DNA of 64,000 nucleotides. Origin: CAWAPS01 sp963783945 (lineage in GTDB: Bacteria; Actinomycetota; Acidimicrobiia; Acidimicrobiales; Palsa-688). This document shows, piece by piece, positions 8,452 through 17,703 of this stretch. The DNA is taken from the NCBI GenBank assembly GCA_963783945.1, contig CAWAPS010000005.1:124001-188000 (forward strand). The letters are read 5' to 3'. The notes under the pieces were generated by a model, which did not search any database, was not told the origin of the DNA, and saw only the letters and a program-made list of their open reading frames with translations. The position numbers and the translations under genes were made by a program. Numbering within the stretch: position 1 is the first letter of the stretch; every line of letters begins with the position of its first letter.

Positions 8452-9111
8452 GTGCGATGTCCTGGGCCGAGCGCGCAGCTGACCGGTCGCCGGTCGTGCA
8501 GAGGTCCCGATCGCGAGGGAATTCAGCAGGCTCAGGCCATAGTTGACGCGGCTCGGCGCCTGATCGCGGCGAGAGGAGAAACCTTCACCACTCAGGAGCT
8601 CGTAAAAGAGGCCGGCGTGGCTCTGCAGACCTTTTACCGGTACTTTGCCGGGAAGGATCAGCTACTGCTGGCCGTGATCGAGGATGCCGTCACTGAATCC
8701 TGCGCGGCCTATAAGGAGCGAGCCCTCGGCTTGGCCGATCCCGTGGCCCGCCTCCACTTCTACGTCACGGTCGTGGTGAGCTCCGTCGGCGCCGACACGC
8801 ACGAGCTCGCCCTGCAGCGATTGATCACGACGGAGCACTGGCGGCTGCACCAGCTTTACCCCGACGAGCTCGCCGACGCCGTGAGGCCGTTTACTGACCT
8901 GATCCGGGGAGAGCTCTACGCCGCCGCGGAGGCCGGGTTGCTCGAACCGGCGAATCCCGAGTATGACGCGTGGCTGATCACCCAGCTCGCCATGGCCGTT
9001 TTCCACCACTACGCATTCGCCGCGACCGACGAGTCCTCCCTCGAGACAGGAGAACGACTGTGGGGATTTTGCCTCAGCGCTCTCGGTGGCTCGAGTTCCC
9101 GAGCCGGCTAG
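8452..9111 (+). CDS. TetR/AcrR family transcriptional regulator (N-terminus possibly frameshifted)
   Basis: 219 residues from GTG 8452. The helix-turn-helix is clear: TTQELVKEAGVALQTFYRYFAGKDQLLLAVIEDAV. The first 25 residues of this frame (MRCPGPSAQLTG...) look non-native. In the next frame an ATG at 8457 gives MSWAERAADRSPVVQRSR, a sensible lead-in, and a one-base change near 8520 would join it to GIQQAQAIVDAARRLI. It follows the thiolase by 23 bases on the same strand and probably controls the P450 cluster. The regulator family call is firm and the true start is not. Confidence 0.85.
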   Translation: MRCPGPSAQLTGRRSCRGPDREGIQQAQAIVDAARRLIAARGETFTTQELVKEAGVALQTFYRYFAGKDQLLLAVIEDAVTESCAAYKERALGLADPVARLHFYVTVVVSSVGADTHELALQRLITTEHWRLHQLYPDELADAVRPFTDLIRGELYAAAEAGLLEPANPEYDAWLITQLAMAVFHHYAFAATDESSLETGERLWGFCLSALGGSSSRAG

Positions 9112-9155
9112 CTAGACTACGGTTCTGTTGATCGACGTCGAGGGATCGAAGAGGC

Positions 9156-9665
9156 GTGGCCAAGGGAAGTCCGTACCGAGATCTCATAGCCTTGCAGAGG
9201 TCGATTCCGGACTATGTCCCTCTGCCCCCATCCGGCTCAGGGGACCGAGGCGAGCACGACAAGAGCGAGCAGACCTACGCCGCCTGGTTGGCCGAGGCGG
9301 TGGCTGCCCTCGAGCGTCACTGCGGCACTGACTCCATCGAGCTTCTACTGTTCCGGACCACCGCTACGCAGCCGCTGGCGACCGAAGTCTCACCGAACAC
9401 GCTGGAGGAGGAGTTCGAGCAGATCTCCGATTTCAGCGCTGGGATGTTCGGGATTCTGGCCAACCCACGCAGCATCTTCTCCAGCACCCCGGCACCCCCT
9501 GCCGACGTAATCGCGGACTCGCTGGCCCAAGGGTCGGCTAGAGCGCGCAGAGAGCGGGCCCGCGTCCGGCACACTCTGGGTCAGATCATCGAGAGGCTCG
9601 AAGCGGGCTTCGGACCGACCGCGCTGCCGGTGGGGCAACCGGGACCGCGAGGCGCCACGCCGTAG
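9156..9665 (+). CDS. Hypothetical protein
   Basis: 169 residues from GTG 9156. It is soluble and mostly helical with an acidic centre (NTLEEEFEQISDF) and an Arg-rich helix (GSARARRERARVRHTLGQIIERLEAGFG). No domain is recognised. It lies 45 bases behind the TetR gene and could be co-transcribed with it. Confidence 0.6.
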   Translation: MAKGSPYRDLIALQRSIPDYVPLPPSGSGDRGEHDKSEQTYAAWLAEAVAALERHCGTDSIELLLFRTTATQPLATEVSPNTLEEEFEQISDFSAGMFGILANPRSIFSSTPAPPADVIADSLAQGSARARRERARVRHTLGQIIERLEAGFGPTALPVGQPGPRGATP

Positions 9666-9746
9666 TTTGCCACGGTATTTATGGGGAGCGGCCGAGCCTG
9701 GTTGACCTCACGGGCAGGGCCCCACCGGGATCGCTAGCTTGGGGCG

Positions 9747-10691
9747 GTGACTTCACGGCAGGCGGCGTTCGTGCCACCCATGCTTGCGACCCTGGTGAAA
9801 CCGCCGGACCACTGGCGGGCCAGCCGGCCGGGACAATGGCAGTACGAGCGGAAACTGGATGGGTTGCGGTGCCTGGCGGTCCGCAAAGCCGATCGGGTCG
9901 AGTTGTTGTCCCGCAACCGGTTGTCGTTCAATGCCCGGTTCCCCGAGGTGGCGGCGGCGCTGGCCAGGCTCGCGTCCACCCGGTTCGTGGTGGACGGGGA
10001 ATTGGTTGCGTTCGACGGCGACCAGACCAGCTTCTCGCTGCTCCAAAGCTCCCCGCACCCGGAGCATCTCACCTACTGCCTGTTCGACCTGATCTACCTT
10101 GACGGTCACGACACGACCGATCTGGCCCTGACTGATCGCCAAGCGCTCCTCGCGGCCACGCTCGGCGATGGGCACGCCCCACTATCCTTGGTGAAGCCGC
10201 TCGAAGGAGGTCCGTCCCAGCTGCTCGAGCGGGCGTGCGCATCAGGCTGGGAAGGCCTGGTGGCGAAACGGGTCGACTCTCGGTACCGGAGCGGTCGGTC
10301 ACCGGACTGGCAGAAGCTCAAGTGCACGGCGAGCCAGGAGCTGGTGATCGGCGGGTGGACCGATCCCACCCGGTCCCGGCTGGGTCTGGGGGCCCTACTC
10401 CTCGGCTACTACGAAGGCGACCACCGACTTCGCTACGCGGGCAAGGTGGGCACGGGGTTCAGCAATCAGGTTCTGCTGCAGTTGCATCAGTTGTTGCTCG
10501 CCCTCGAGGTGCCGAAATCGCCGTTCGTGGATCCGGTACGGGAGAGGGGCGCCCACTGGGCAAGACCCGAACTGGTCGCCGCCGTGGCATTCACCGAGTG
10601 GACGGGCGACGGGCGGCTACGCCATCCCAGCTTCCAGGGCCTCCGCCCGGACAAAGCGGCGGCCGAGGTGCGCCGCGAAACCCCCGTGTGA
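9747..10691 (+). CDS. ATP-dependent DNA ligase (LigD-type ligase domain)
   Basis: 314 residues from GTG 9747. Motif I is YERKLDGLR (Lys34 region) with the AMP-accepting lysine. Motif III-like FVVDGELVAFDG, motif IV WEGLVAKR and motif V PDWQKLKC follow in order, and then an OB-fold ending RHPSFQGLRPDK. This is the adenylation plus OB-fold unit found as the C-terminal part of LigD or as stand-alone LigC. There is no polymerase or phosphoesterase domain and no Ku gene nearby. Likely roles are gap or nick repair, or end joining with proteins encoded elsewhere. Confidence 0.9.
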   Translation: MTSRQAAFVPPMLATLVKPPDHWRASRPGQWQYERKLDGLRCLAVRKADRVELLSRNRLSFNARFPEVAAALARLASTRFVVDGELVAFDGDQTSFSLLQSSPHPEHLTYCLFDLIYLDGHDTTDLALTDRQALLAATLGDGHAPLSLVKPLEGGPSQLLERACASGWEGLVAKRVDSRYRSGRSPDWQKLKCTASQELVIGGWTDPTRSRLGLGALLLGYYEGDHRLRYAGKVGTGFSNQVLLQLHQLLLALEVPKSPFVDPVRERGAHWARPELVAAVAFTEWTGDGRLRHPSFQGLRPDKAAAEVRRETPV

Positions 10692-10783
10692 TCGGCTGAG
10701 CGAGACGCTCCTGGCTGGCGGAGTGTAGTAGCAGTACCCACGACGTGTTATCCCGAGGTTCGGGGCAGAGAGGGCATCCACAG

Positions 10784-12151
10784 GTGACCACCACTATTAC
10801 AAACTATGACGGCGGGATAGCCACCACTCCCCAGCACGTGGTGACACCGAAGAACGTGGAGGAGCTGCGATGCGTCCTGCGTGACGTCGATCGATATCCG
10901 GGCCCGGTGCGGCCCATGGGGAGCTTTCATTCGCTCACACCCTGTCCCGCGTCCACCGGCACCGTCGTGCGTATGGAGCGACTCAACCAGGTCCTCCAAA
11001 TCGATACCGACGCCATGACAGTGACGGCCGAGGCCGGCTTGCAGATGGGTCAACTGGCCGCGGTCCTCAGGGAGCAGGGCCTGCAAATGCTGCTCAACAT
11101 CGAGATCGGGAACGCAACTCTCGGTTCCCTTGCCTGTTCCCATAGCAAGGACGCCATGGACGGCGTCGATCACGGCCAGGTCAGCTCGTACGTCACGCGC
11201 ATCAGATGGATCGACCCCGCCGGCGAGTTGCGAGAGGCCTCCGAGGCCACCGACCCGGACCTGCTCTACCTGGTCCGTTCGAGCAACGGACTAGGCGGCG
11301 TTTGCTATGAGGTCACGATCCGCATCAAACCGCTGGAGATGATCAAGTTTGCCTACGAAGTATTCCCCAGCCGAAAGCTGACCCAGGAGCACATCAATAC
11401 CGTGGCCCGCACCAACCAGGCCATGGTGTGCTGGACGATCGGTCACACCACCGTGGTCCAGACCAGGAATCGGACGGACCGGCTCGAGCGCGCCTGGTTG
11501 GCGCAGGTCCGGCGTATGGCGTGGACGCGAGTCGGGGCGTTCATCGGCCGCAACATCCGGAGACGCACCCCCCCGGGCCTGGTGCGCAACGTGGTGGAAA
11601 GCGGGTGGCTCGAGGGCCAGAAGCTCACCTTCCGCGTTCTCAGCGCCATTGGCGGTTTTTCTCTGTACGGCCCCGACAAGATCATGAACTACAGGTACAC
11701 CCCTCCCTCGGCCAGGTACGCGTTCACATTCTGGGCCTTTCCCTTTGACCGCTGGGTCGAGGACCTCAACGCCTATCTCGACTTCAGTGACGATCACTTC
11801 AAGCGATTTGGGTTCCGGTGCAACATGCCGCTCGGTTCCTACTTCATCAAGAGAGACGCCAGCTCCATACTCTCCTACACGCACGACGGCGACATTCTCT
11901 CGCTCGACCCGATCCACGCATATCGCGCCGAAGACGAAGGAGAGTGGCACCGCTTCCTCCGGGAGTTCAATGCCTGGGCCTACGCACGAGGCGGGATCCC
12001 CCTGCTCAATCAGAGCCCGTTCGTCGAGCGGAGCCAGACGCTGGCCGCCTTTGGCGCCCGATGGCAGAGCTTTTCCGACTGGGTGGCCCAAGTGGATCCG
12101 CAGCAGCGAATGCAAAACGAGTTCTTCGCCGGCCTCCTCGGTGCCGGCTGA
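10784..12151 (+). CDS. FAD-linked oxidase (D-arabinono-1,4-lactone oxidase-like)
   Basis: 455 residues from GTG 10784; the frame is open to 10745. The N-terminal FAD-binding domain (PCMH/VAO type) shows RPMGSFHSLTPC with the typical G-x-x-H-S box, then AEAGLQMGQLAAVL and GSLACSHSKD. The C-terminal part (YAFTFWAFPFDRW, FRCNMPLGSYFIKRD) resembles the ALO substrate domain. Such enzymes oxidise aldonolactones or sugar alcohols to give H2O2 or reduce another acceptor. The substrate is uncertain. It is convergent with the glutaminyl-tRNA synthetase gene and only 15 bases separate the stops. Confidence 0.85.
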   Translation: MTTTITNYDGGIATTPQHVVTPKNVEELRCVLRDVDRYPGPVRPMGSFHSLTPCPASTGTVVRMERLNQVLQIDTDAMTVTAEAGLQMGQLAAVLREQGLQMLLNIEIGNATLGSLACSHSKDAMDGVDHGQVSSYVTRIRWIDPAGELREASEATDPDLLYLVRSSNGLGGVCYEVTIRIKPLEMIKFAYEVFPSRKLTQEHINTVARTNQAMVCWTIGHTTVVQTRNRTDRLERAWLAQVRRMAWTRVGAFIGRNIRRRTPPGLVRNVVESGWLEGQKLTFRVLSAIGGFSLYGPDKIMNYRYTPPSARYAFTFWAFPFDRWVEDLNAYLDFSDDHFKRFGFRCNMPLGSYFIKRDASSILSYTHDGDILSLDPIHAYRAEDEGEWHRFLREFNAWAYARGGIPLLNQSPFVERSQTLAAFGARWQSFSDWVAQVDPQQRMQNEFFAGLLGAG

Positions 12152-12166
12152 CGCGCTGCTGCCCCT

Positions 12167-14488
12167 TCAGCCCAAGCGGACCCCGAGCTGGCGCTGGACC
12201 ACCTTGGGGTTGGCGTTGCCGTGGGATGACCTGACCACCTGCCCCACGAAGAAGCCCATCAGGCCGGTCTTGCCGGCGCGGTACTGCTCCACCTTGTCGG
12301 GGTTGTCGGTCAGGACCTGATCGACCAGTTCGGCGATGGCGGCTTCATCGCTGACCTGCGCCAGACCCCGCTCGGCGATGATCTGTGCGGGATCGCCGCC
12401 GCCGCCGACCATCTCGGCGAAGACCTCTTTCGCCGCCGTTCCGGTGATCTGGTCCGACCCGAGGGCCAGAATCAACGTCGCCAGCCCGGCGCCGGTCAGA
12501 GGAGTGTCTTCCAGGGAGCGATCCCCGAGCTCGCGGGGCAGCTCGTTGATGACCCAGCGGGCTGTCGCTTCGGGTGGGGCACCCGCGGCCATCGCCTGCT
12601 CGAACAGGTCTCCAGTCGGCCGATCAGCGGTCAGCAGATCGACCTCACCCTCGTCCAAACCGTACCTGGAGGGCCAAGCCTCGAACCGGCCGGCCAGCAC
12701 CGGATCTCTGACCCGAGCCTCCGCCCGGTACTCGGTCCGGCTCCGCTTCGGAGGACGGGTGCCGGTCTTGACCGACCGCTCCGCCGGTGCTGCTTCGGAC
12801 AGCTCGCCCCGGTTCTGCCACGAGTCCCGGAGGGTCACGATCCGGTTCAGCACGGGGGCGTCGGGGTGTGAGTCCACGGTGTCGAAGACGAAGTAGCCGA
12901 CTCGTTCCAGTTGCCAGCGAGTACCCGGTTTGCCATCCGCCAGGCTGGGCTCGAGCCGAGCACCCTGGATCACCTCCAGCGACGCCGGGTTGAGCTCGTC
13001 GCCGGACCCTTCGTCGGGTCGGGGGCTGGCGAAGAGGCGATCGTAGAGGCGGACTTCCGCTAGCAGTGACCGGGTGGCCGGCACCCAGTGGATGACACCC
13101 GACACCTTGACACCGGCCGGGTTCCTTCCTACCGAGTCCGGTACATGATGACACCGCACCTCGACTACGTCGGCCCCTTCGGTGACTGCTTCGTCGCACG
13201 TTATACAAGGTCCGTAGCGCAGGCGGACCGTGCGGCCGGGGGCCAGTCGCTGGTAGCCGGGGGGCGGATCCATCACGAAGTCGTCACGTTCGATCAGGAT
13301 CTGGCGCTCGAGCGGGATAGTCCGCTCGCCGGGCTTGCCGACGTCGGGGGGAAAGTAGGCACCGGTCATGGTCTCGACCTGGCTCTCGGGCACGGAGGTG
13401 ATCGTGACCTTGAGGGGGCGAAGCACCCCGAGGACCCGGGGGGCGGTCCAGTTGAGGTCGTCACGGACACAGAACTCCAGCTTGCCGATGTCGACCGTGG
13501 AGTTGACTTTGGCCACGCCGACCAGATCAGCGAAGGCCCTGATGGCTTCGGGGCTGATGCCCCGGCGGCGCATGGCCGCGATCGTCGGCATCCGAGGGTC
13601 GTCCCACCCGTTCACCGAACCGTCGTCGACCAACGCCAGGAGCTTTCGTTTGCTCAGGACGGTATAGTCCAGGTTCAGCCTGGCGAACTCGTACTGGTGA
13701 GGCCGGCTGAAACCGTGCCGTTCCGAAACGCCGGTCCTGTCGATCACCCAGTCGTAGAGCTCGCGGTTGTTCTCGAACTCCAGCGTGCAGAGCGAGTGGG
13801 TGACGCCTTCGATCCCGTCGGAGAGAGGGTGGGCCCAGTCGTACATCGGGTAGATCGGCCAATCGTCTCCCGTACGGTGATGGTGGGCGTGGCGGATCCG
13901 GTACAGGAGCGGATCGCGCATCTTCATGTTCGGGGAGCTCAAGTCGATCTTGGCCCTGAGAACGCAGCTCCCATCCGGCAAGCCCCCTGATCGCATCTCC
14001 CGGAAGAGGGCGAGGTTCTCGTCGACCGTTCGGGATCGATAGGGAGACGGCCGGCCCGGCTCTCCCAGATTGCCCCGGTAGTCCCTGATCTCGTCGTCGC
14101 TCAGATGGTCGACGTACGCCTGGCCGTCGCTGACGAGTTCCTCTGCCAACAGGTACATCTCATCGAAGTAATCGGACGCGTAGTTGGCCCGATCTCCGAA
14201 CGAGAAGCCGAGCCAGTTGACGTCTTGCATGATGGACTCGACGTACTCGACCGCTTCGGTGACGGGATTGGTGTCATCGAAACGAAGGTTGCAATGACCT
14301 CCGTACTGCTCGGCCACACCGAAATTCAGGCAGATCGCCTTGGCGTGACCGATGTGGAGGTATCCATTGGGTTCCGGAGGAAAGCGGGTGACGACCCGTC
14401 CGTCGTGCTTGCCGGTGCGCAGGTCGTCTTCGATGACGTCACGGATGAAGTCAGAACGGCCAGTCCCGGCACGGTCATCGGCTGTCAC
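12167..14488 (-). CDS. glnS: Glutaminyl-tRNA synthetase with C-terminal YqeY/GatB-like domain
   Basis: 773 residues. The class I HIGH motif is in PNGYLHIGHAK (about residues 39-49), RFDDTNP is the usual GlnRS/GluRS segment, and the KMSKS variant is VLSKRKL. A beta-barrel anticodon-binding part follows (PLKVTITSVPE...GYFVFDTVDSHPDAPVLNR). The last 150 residues (from about FEAWPSRYGLDEGEVDLLT to the end) match the YqeY/GatB tail domain, including NPDKVEQYRAGKTGLMGFFVGQV. A similar fusion is known for Deinococcus GlnRS. GlnRS is unusual in actinobacteria, which mostly make Gln-tRNA by the GatCAB route. Start GTG/ATG at 14488; no close operon partner. Confidence 0.95.
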   Translation of the reverse strand: MTADDRAGTGRSDFIRDVIEDDLRTGKHDGRVVTRFPPEPNGYLHIGHAKAICLNFGVAEQYGGHCNLRFDDTNPVTEAVEYVESIMQDVNWLGFSFGDRANYASDYFDEMYLLAEELVSDGQAYVDHLSDDEIRDYRGNLGEPGRPSPYRSRTVDENLALFREMRSGGLPDGSCVLRAKIDLSSPNMKMRDPLLYRIRHAHHHRTGDDWPIYPMYDWAHPLSDGIEGVTHSLCTLEFENNRELYDWVIDRTGVSERHGFSRPHQYEFARLNLDYTVLSKRKLLALVDDGSVNGWDDPRMPTIAAMRRRGISPEAIRAFADLVGVAKVNSTVDIGKLEFCVRDDLNWTAPRVLGVLRPLKVTITSVPESQVETMTGAYFPPDVGKPGERTIPLERQILIERDDFVMDPPPGYQRLAPGRTVRLRYGPCITCDEAVTEGADVVEVRCHHVPDSVGRNPAGVKVSGVIHWVPATRSLLAEVRLYDRLFASPRPDEGSGDELNPASLEVIQGARLEPSLADGKPGTRWQLERVGYFVFDTVDSHPDAPVLNRIVTLRDSWQNRGELSEAAPAERSVKTGTRPPKRSRTEYRAEARVRDPVLAGRFEAWPSRYGLDEGEVDLLTADRPTGDLFEQAMAAGAPPEATARWVINELPRELGDRSLEDTPLTGAGLATLILALGSDQITGTAAKEVFAEMVGGGGDPAQIIAERGLAQVSDEAAIAELVDQVLTDNPDKVEQYRAGKTGLMGFFVGQVVRSSHGNANPKVVQRQLGVRLG

Positions 14489-14565
14489 GACCGGCCACTC
14501 TACTTACACCCCCCTTTCGACCATGTGCCGGCCGGAGGCTCGGGTCGCAGCCCGTCCCGAAGGCG

Positions 14566-16314
14566 CTACGAGACCGGGGACAGCGTCCGTTGATCGTCGC
14601 CATCCTGCACGGTCTCGGCGGTCTGCTCGGCCTGGCCGTGTATGTAGCGGCCGCCCCGCAACAGCGACGCGATCGCGGCCACGATGGAGCATCCGATGGC
14701 GAAGTCGAAGGCGTAATCCAGGCCGGTCTTGAACGCCGGGCTGACCAAGCTGGGGAAGAAGCTCCGTCCGGTCAGATAGGCGGCGTGGCCCGCCGGCAGA
14801 TGGGCCAGCACGCTCGGTGGAACCAGCTGCTGGACCGGGTTGTAGCCGAGGAAGGCGGCGAAGAGGCTGCCGACCGGCGGCAGGCTGGCCACCTGGTGCG
14901 CCGTGCCGACCGGCACCCCCTGCGCCACCAGCCCGTGGAACAGCTGGGAGGGCAGGGTAGACGCCAGACCGAGGGTGATGACCGTGAAGAAGATTCCGAT
15001 CGACAGAACGTTGGCGGAGTTCTGGAACGTGGTCATCATTCCCGAACCGGCGCCCCGCTGGTCCGGCGGTAGAGAGTTCATGACGGCCGCCCGGTTCGGA
15101 GACATGAACATGCCCATGGACAGACCCATGACCAGCAAGGCCAGGGCAAACCACACATACCCGAAGTTCATGGGCAGCTGCTCGAGGAGCACGAATGCGA
15201 CCGCCGCACCGAGCATCCCGCCGGTCGAGAAGGGACGGGCGCCGTAGCGGTCCGAGAGGACTCCTGACAGCGGCCCGGCAATGAGAAATCCCACGGTCAG
15301 CGGCACCATGTAGATTCCGGCCCAGAGCGGAGTTCGCTCGAAACTGTAACCGTGCTCGGGCAGCCATATCCCTTGCAGCCAGATGATGAGCATGAACTGC
15401 AATCCGCCCCGTCCGAGAGCGCTCAGCAGGCTGGCCACGTTTCCCGCGGTGAAGGCCCGGATGCGGAACAGGTGCAGCCGGAACATCGGGTCCTCAGTGG
15501 TGAGCTCGATGCGGGCGAACACGGCCAGGACGGCCAGGCCGCCGAAGATGGTTCCCAGGACGAAGGGATTGGTCCACCCCATGGTGTGGCCACCATATGG
15601 CTGGATGCCGTACACGATTCCGGTCAGCACCGCTATCAGGCCTACGGCGAAGGTGACGTTGCCGGCCCAGTCGATCTTGGCCCGGACCCGGACCCCGTTG
15701 TCCACCAGCTTGAGGTAAGCCCAGATGGTCCCGAATATTCCGAAGGGGACGCACACCAGGAAAACCAGCCGCCAATCGATGGGCGCCACGAGGCCGCCTA
15801 TGAGGAGACCGATGAACCCACCCGCAATGGCGGCCACGCTATTGATGCCGAGGGCCAAACCGCGCTGGTTCTCGGGAAAGGCGTCGGTCAGGATGGCGCT
15901 CGAGTTGGCAAACAGGAAGGCGCCGCCAACGCCCTGAAATACCCTCATGATGATCAGCCACAGGGCCCCGGCCGTGCCGTTCATCCAGGTCACCGACAGC
16001 AGGATCGAGAACACGGTGAAGATGGCGAAGCCCAGGTTGTACATCCTGACCCGGCCGAACATGTCGCCCACCCGGCCAAAACTCACGACCAGCACCGCGG
16101 TGACCAGCAGGAATCCCATCAGCATCCACAGGAAATAAGAGGTGTTGCCGGGCGCCAGGGGGTTGAGGTGAATGCCGCGAAAGATGTCGGGAAGCGAGAT
16201 CAGGGTGATGGACCCGCTGATGGCCACCATCAGCACCCCGATAGTCGTGTTGGTCAGCGCGACCCATTTGTAGTGGGGCCCGACCGTCCTCGGCTGTGTG
16301 TCCAACCCGATCAC
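14566..16314 (-). CDS. MFS exporter, DHA2-type (14 predicted membrane spans)
   Basis: About 582 residues from GTG 16314; TTG 16344 gives ten more residues. Many hydrophobic segments are visible, with the MFS motif A loop GRVGDMFGRVRMYNLG between spans 2 and 3, motif C-like GVGGAFLFANSSA, and a second cytoplasmic loop SDRYGARPFSTGG. The two extra central spans fit the 14-TM DHA2 drug:H+ antiporter group. The cytoplasmic tail (QAEQTAETVQDGDDQRTL) is polar. It probably exports a toxic or lipophilic compound from the inner membrane. It is followed by the GlnRS gene 77 bases downstream, likely unrelated in function. Confidence 0.92.
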   Translation of the reverse strand: MIGLDTQPRTVGPHYKWVALTNTTIGVLMVAISGSITLISLPDIFRGIHLNPLAPGNTSYFLWMLMGFLLVTAVLVVSFGRVGDMFGRVRMYNLGFAIFTVFSILLSVTWMNGTAGALWLIIMRVFQGVGGAFLFANSSAILTDAFPENQRGLALGINSVAAIAGGFIGLLIGGLVAPIDWRLVFLVCVPFGIFGTIWAYLKLVDNGVRVRAKIDWAGNVTFAVGLIAVLTGIVYGIQPYGGHTMGWTNPFVLGTIFGGLAVLAVFARIELTTEDPMFRLHLFRIRAFTAGNVASLLSALGRGGLQFMLIIWLQGIWLPEHGYSFERTPLWAGIYMVPLTVGFLIAGPLSGVLSDRYGARPFSTGGMLGAAVAFVLLEQLPMNFGYVWFALALLVMGLSMGMFMSPNRAAVMNSLPPDQRGAGSGMMTTFQNSANVLSIGIFFTVITLGLASTLPSQLFHGLVAQGVPVGTAHQVASLPPVGSLFAAFLGYNPVQQLVPPSVLAHLPAGHAAYLTGRSFFPSLVSPAFKTGLDYAFDFAIGCSIVAAIASLLRGGRYIHGQAEQTAETVQDGDDQRTLSPVS

Positions 16315-16324
16315 CTCTCGAAAC

Positions 16325-16350
16325 CTACGTAATGTTAACGTCAACGTCAG
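16325..16350. promoter_or_regulatory. AT-rich repeated motif before the MFS gene
   Basis: The stretch reads TACGTAATGTTAACGTCAAC followed by GTCAG. It contains a GTTAAC palindrome and two AACGTC steps, in contrast with the GC-rich surroundings. It sits at or just before the start of the exporter and looks like an operator. The cognate regulator is unknown. Confidence 0.3.
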
Positions 16351-16467
16351 GTCCGGGAGATTATTTCTCCCCGCTAACTATTTTTTGCCGCGCCGGGCTG
16401 GTTCATTCCATGCCAGTTCCGCGTCTTTCAGGTTATTTAGCGCGATCCAGCGCCCAATACCGGGAGG

Positions 16468-16665
16468 TCAGGAGCCGGCGTCCTCACCATCCCGGGCCAT
16501 GAAGTCACTAGGCAACTCCAGCCAGGTCGAAACGTCCTCCATCTGATGGGTCCAGTCCGGCCCGCTCGTGGCAGGATCGTCCCATATGTCGGCGGATGCC
16601 GAGGCCCTGGCCTTCAATCCCCGTGCCGCTTCGCGAAGCCGCATTCGGAAGCTCGGTCTACTCAT
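16468..16665 (-). CDS. Small hypothetical protein
   Basis: 65 residues from ATG 16665. A basic helix (MSRPSFRMRLREAARGLKAR) is followed by an acidic, Trp-containing tail (DIWDDPATSGPDW...STWLELPSDF). There is no membrane segment and no recognised family. It lies upstream of the MFS gene on the same strand, 150 bases away. The charge pattern looks protein-like, but coding status is not certain. Confidence 0.45.
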   Translation of the reverse strand: MSRPSFRMRLREAARGLKARASASADIWDDPATSGPDWTHQMEDVSTWLELPSDFMARDGEDAGS

Positions 16666-16847
16666 CGCTTCCCCGCCTTTCGTTTCCCCCCCGGGCAGGT
16701 TAGTCGGCCACCCCCCGCGACGCAGACCACGATTCGTCGCTAGGGCTTGGTTCGGACGAGGGAGTAACTTCGGACACGGTGGCGGCGATCGATGTTGTGG
16801 TGCCCTCGTTCCCGGGCTCGCCCCTTACCGCGCCGCCATTGGTCCGA

Positions 16848-16964
16848 CAACTTCGCGTCGCGACAGCCCGGCGAGATGCCCGGTCGCGACGCGAACTGGT
16901 CGCTATGTGACCCGAATGCGTCGAGACCTCATCCCGGTGGCGGAGGTCGCGACGCGAAGTGGTC
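16848..16964. repeat. Intergenic palindromic element, copy 1 of a family
   Basis: Within a gene-free stretch (16,666-17,094). The arms are 16848-16864 (CAACTTCGCGTCGCGAC) and 16946-16964 (GTCGCGACGCGAAGTGGTC), inverted to each other with a core of 15 perfect bases. A third, direct copy of the right arm with one change sits at 16883-16901. A central block at 16905-16926 contains TGACCCGAA and GCGTCGAGA. The same arms, core and spacing recur at 63682-63801. Nothing else is recognised in the remainder of the gap. Confidence 0.75.
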
Positions 16965-17094
16965 GTCGGGGAGCGAGCCGGAGGGTCGGCGCCGCCCAGC
17001 TTGAAGTCGCCCAAGCTGCATGTCCCGACCGGAATCCTCCCCTAAGGTTTTGACAAGAACATTGGAACACCCCCAGGGCTGGATCGCCCTGGCG

Positions 17095-17703
17095 CTACAG
17101 CCACCCGTTGACGTCGGCAATACGGGTCGCTTCGATGCGATTGCGGGTCCCGGTCTTGGCGATGGCGGCGGAGAGATAGTTGCGAACAGTCCCCTCCGAC
17201 AGGAACAGCCGGGCGGCGATCTCGGCCACCGTGGCGCTGTCCCGGGCGGCCACCAGGACATCGCGCTCACGGGCGCTGAGCGGTGACGCGCCGTGAGCGA
17301 GCGTCTCGGCCGCCAGCGTAGGGTCTACTACCCGCTCACCGGTGGCCACCCGGCGGATGGCGTCGGCCAGCTGCTCAGCGGGGGCGTCCTTTACCACGAA
17401 ACCTCTGGCCCCGGCCTCCATGGCCCGGCGGAGGTATCCGGGGCGGCCGAAAGTGGTCAGGATGACGGACCGGCATGCCGGCATCTGCTCGGTCAGAACG
17501 GCGGCCGCGGCCAGGCCGTCGATGCCGGGCATCTCGATGTCGAGCAGGGCCACGTCCGGGGCGGACTCCCGGGCGGCGGCCATGACCTCGTCACCCCGGC
17601 CGACGGTAGCCACGACGGTGAAGTCGTCCTCGAGTTCGAGCAGGGCAGCCAGGGCCCTGCGGACCAGCTCCTGGTCGTCGGCGAGGAGCAAACGGATGGT
17701 CAC
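17095..17703 (-). CDS. Response regulator, NarL/LuxR family
   Basis: 202 residues from GTG 17703, which overlaps the kinase stop (GTGA); the longer open frame upstream lies inside the kinase gene. The receiver domain has ADDQELVRR (acidic pocket), DVALLDIEMPGIDG (the phosphorylated Asp in LLD) and GFVVKDAP (Lys). The C-terminal LuxR-type helix-turn-helix is LSARERDVLVAARDSATVAEIAARLFLSEGTVRNYLS. It pairs with the DesK-like kinase just upstream and probably controls the ABC exporter genes of the same operon. Confidence 0.95.
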   Translation of the reverse strand: MTIRLLLADDQELVRRALAALLELEDDFTVVATVGRGDEVMAAARESAPDVALLDIEMPGIDGLAAAAVLTEQMPACRSVILTTFGRPGYLRRAMEAGARGFVVKDAPAEQLADAIRRVATGERVVDPTLAAETLAHGASPLSARERDVLVAARDSATVAEIAARLFLSEGTVRNYLSAAIAKTGTRNRIEATRIADVNGWL

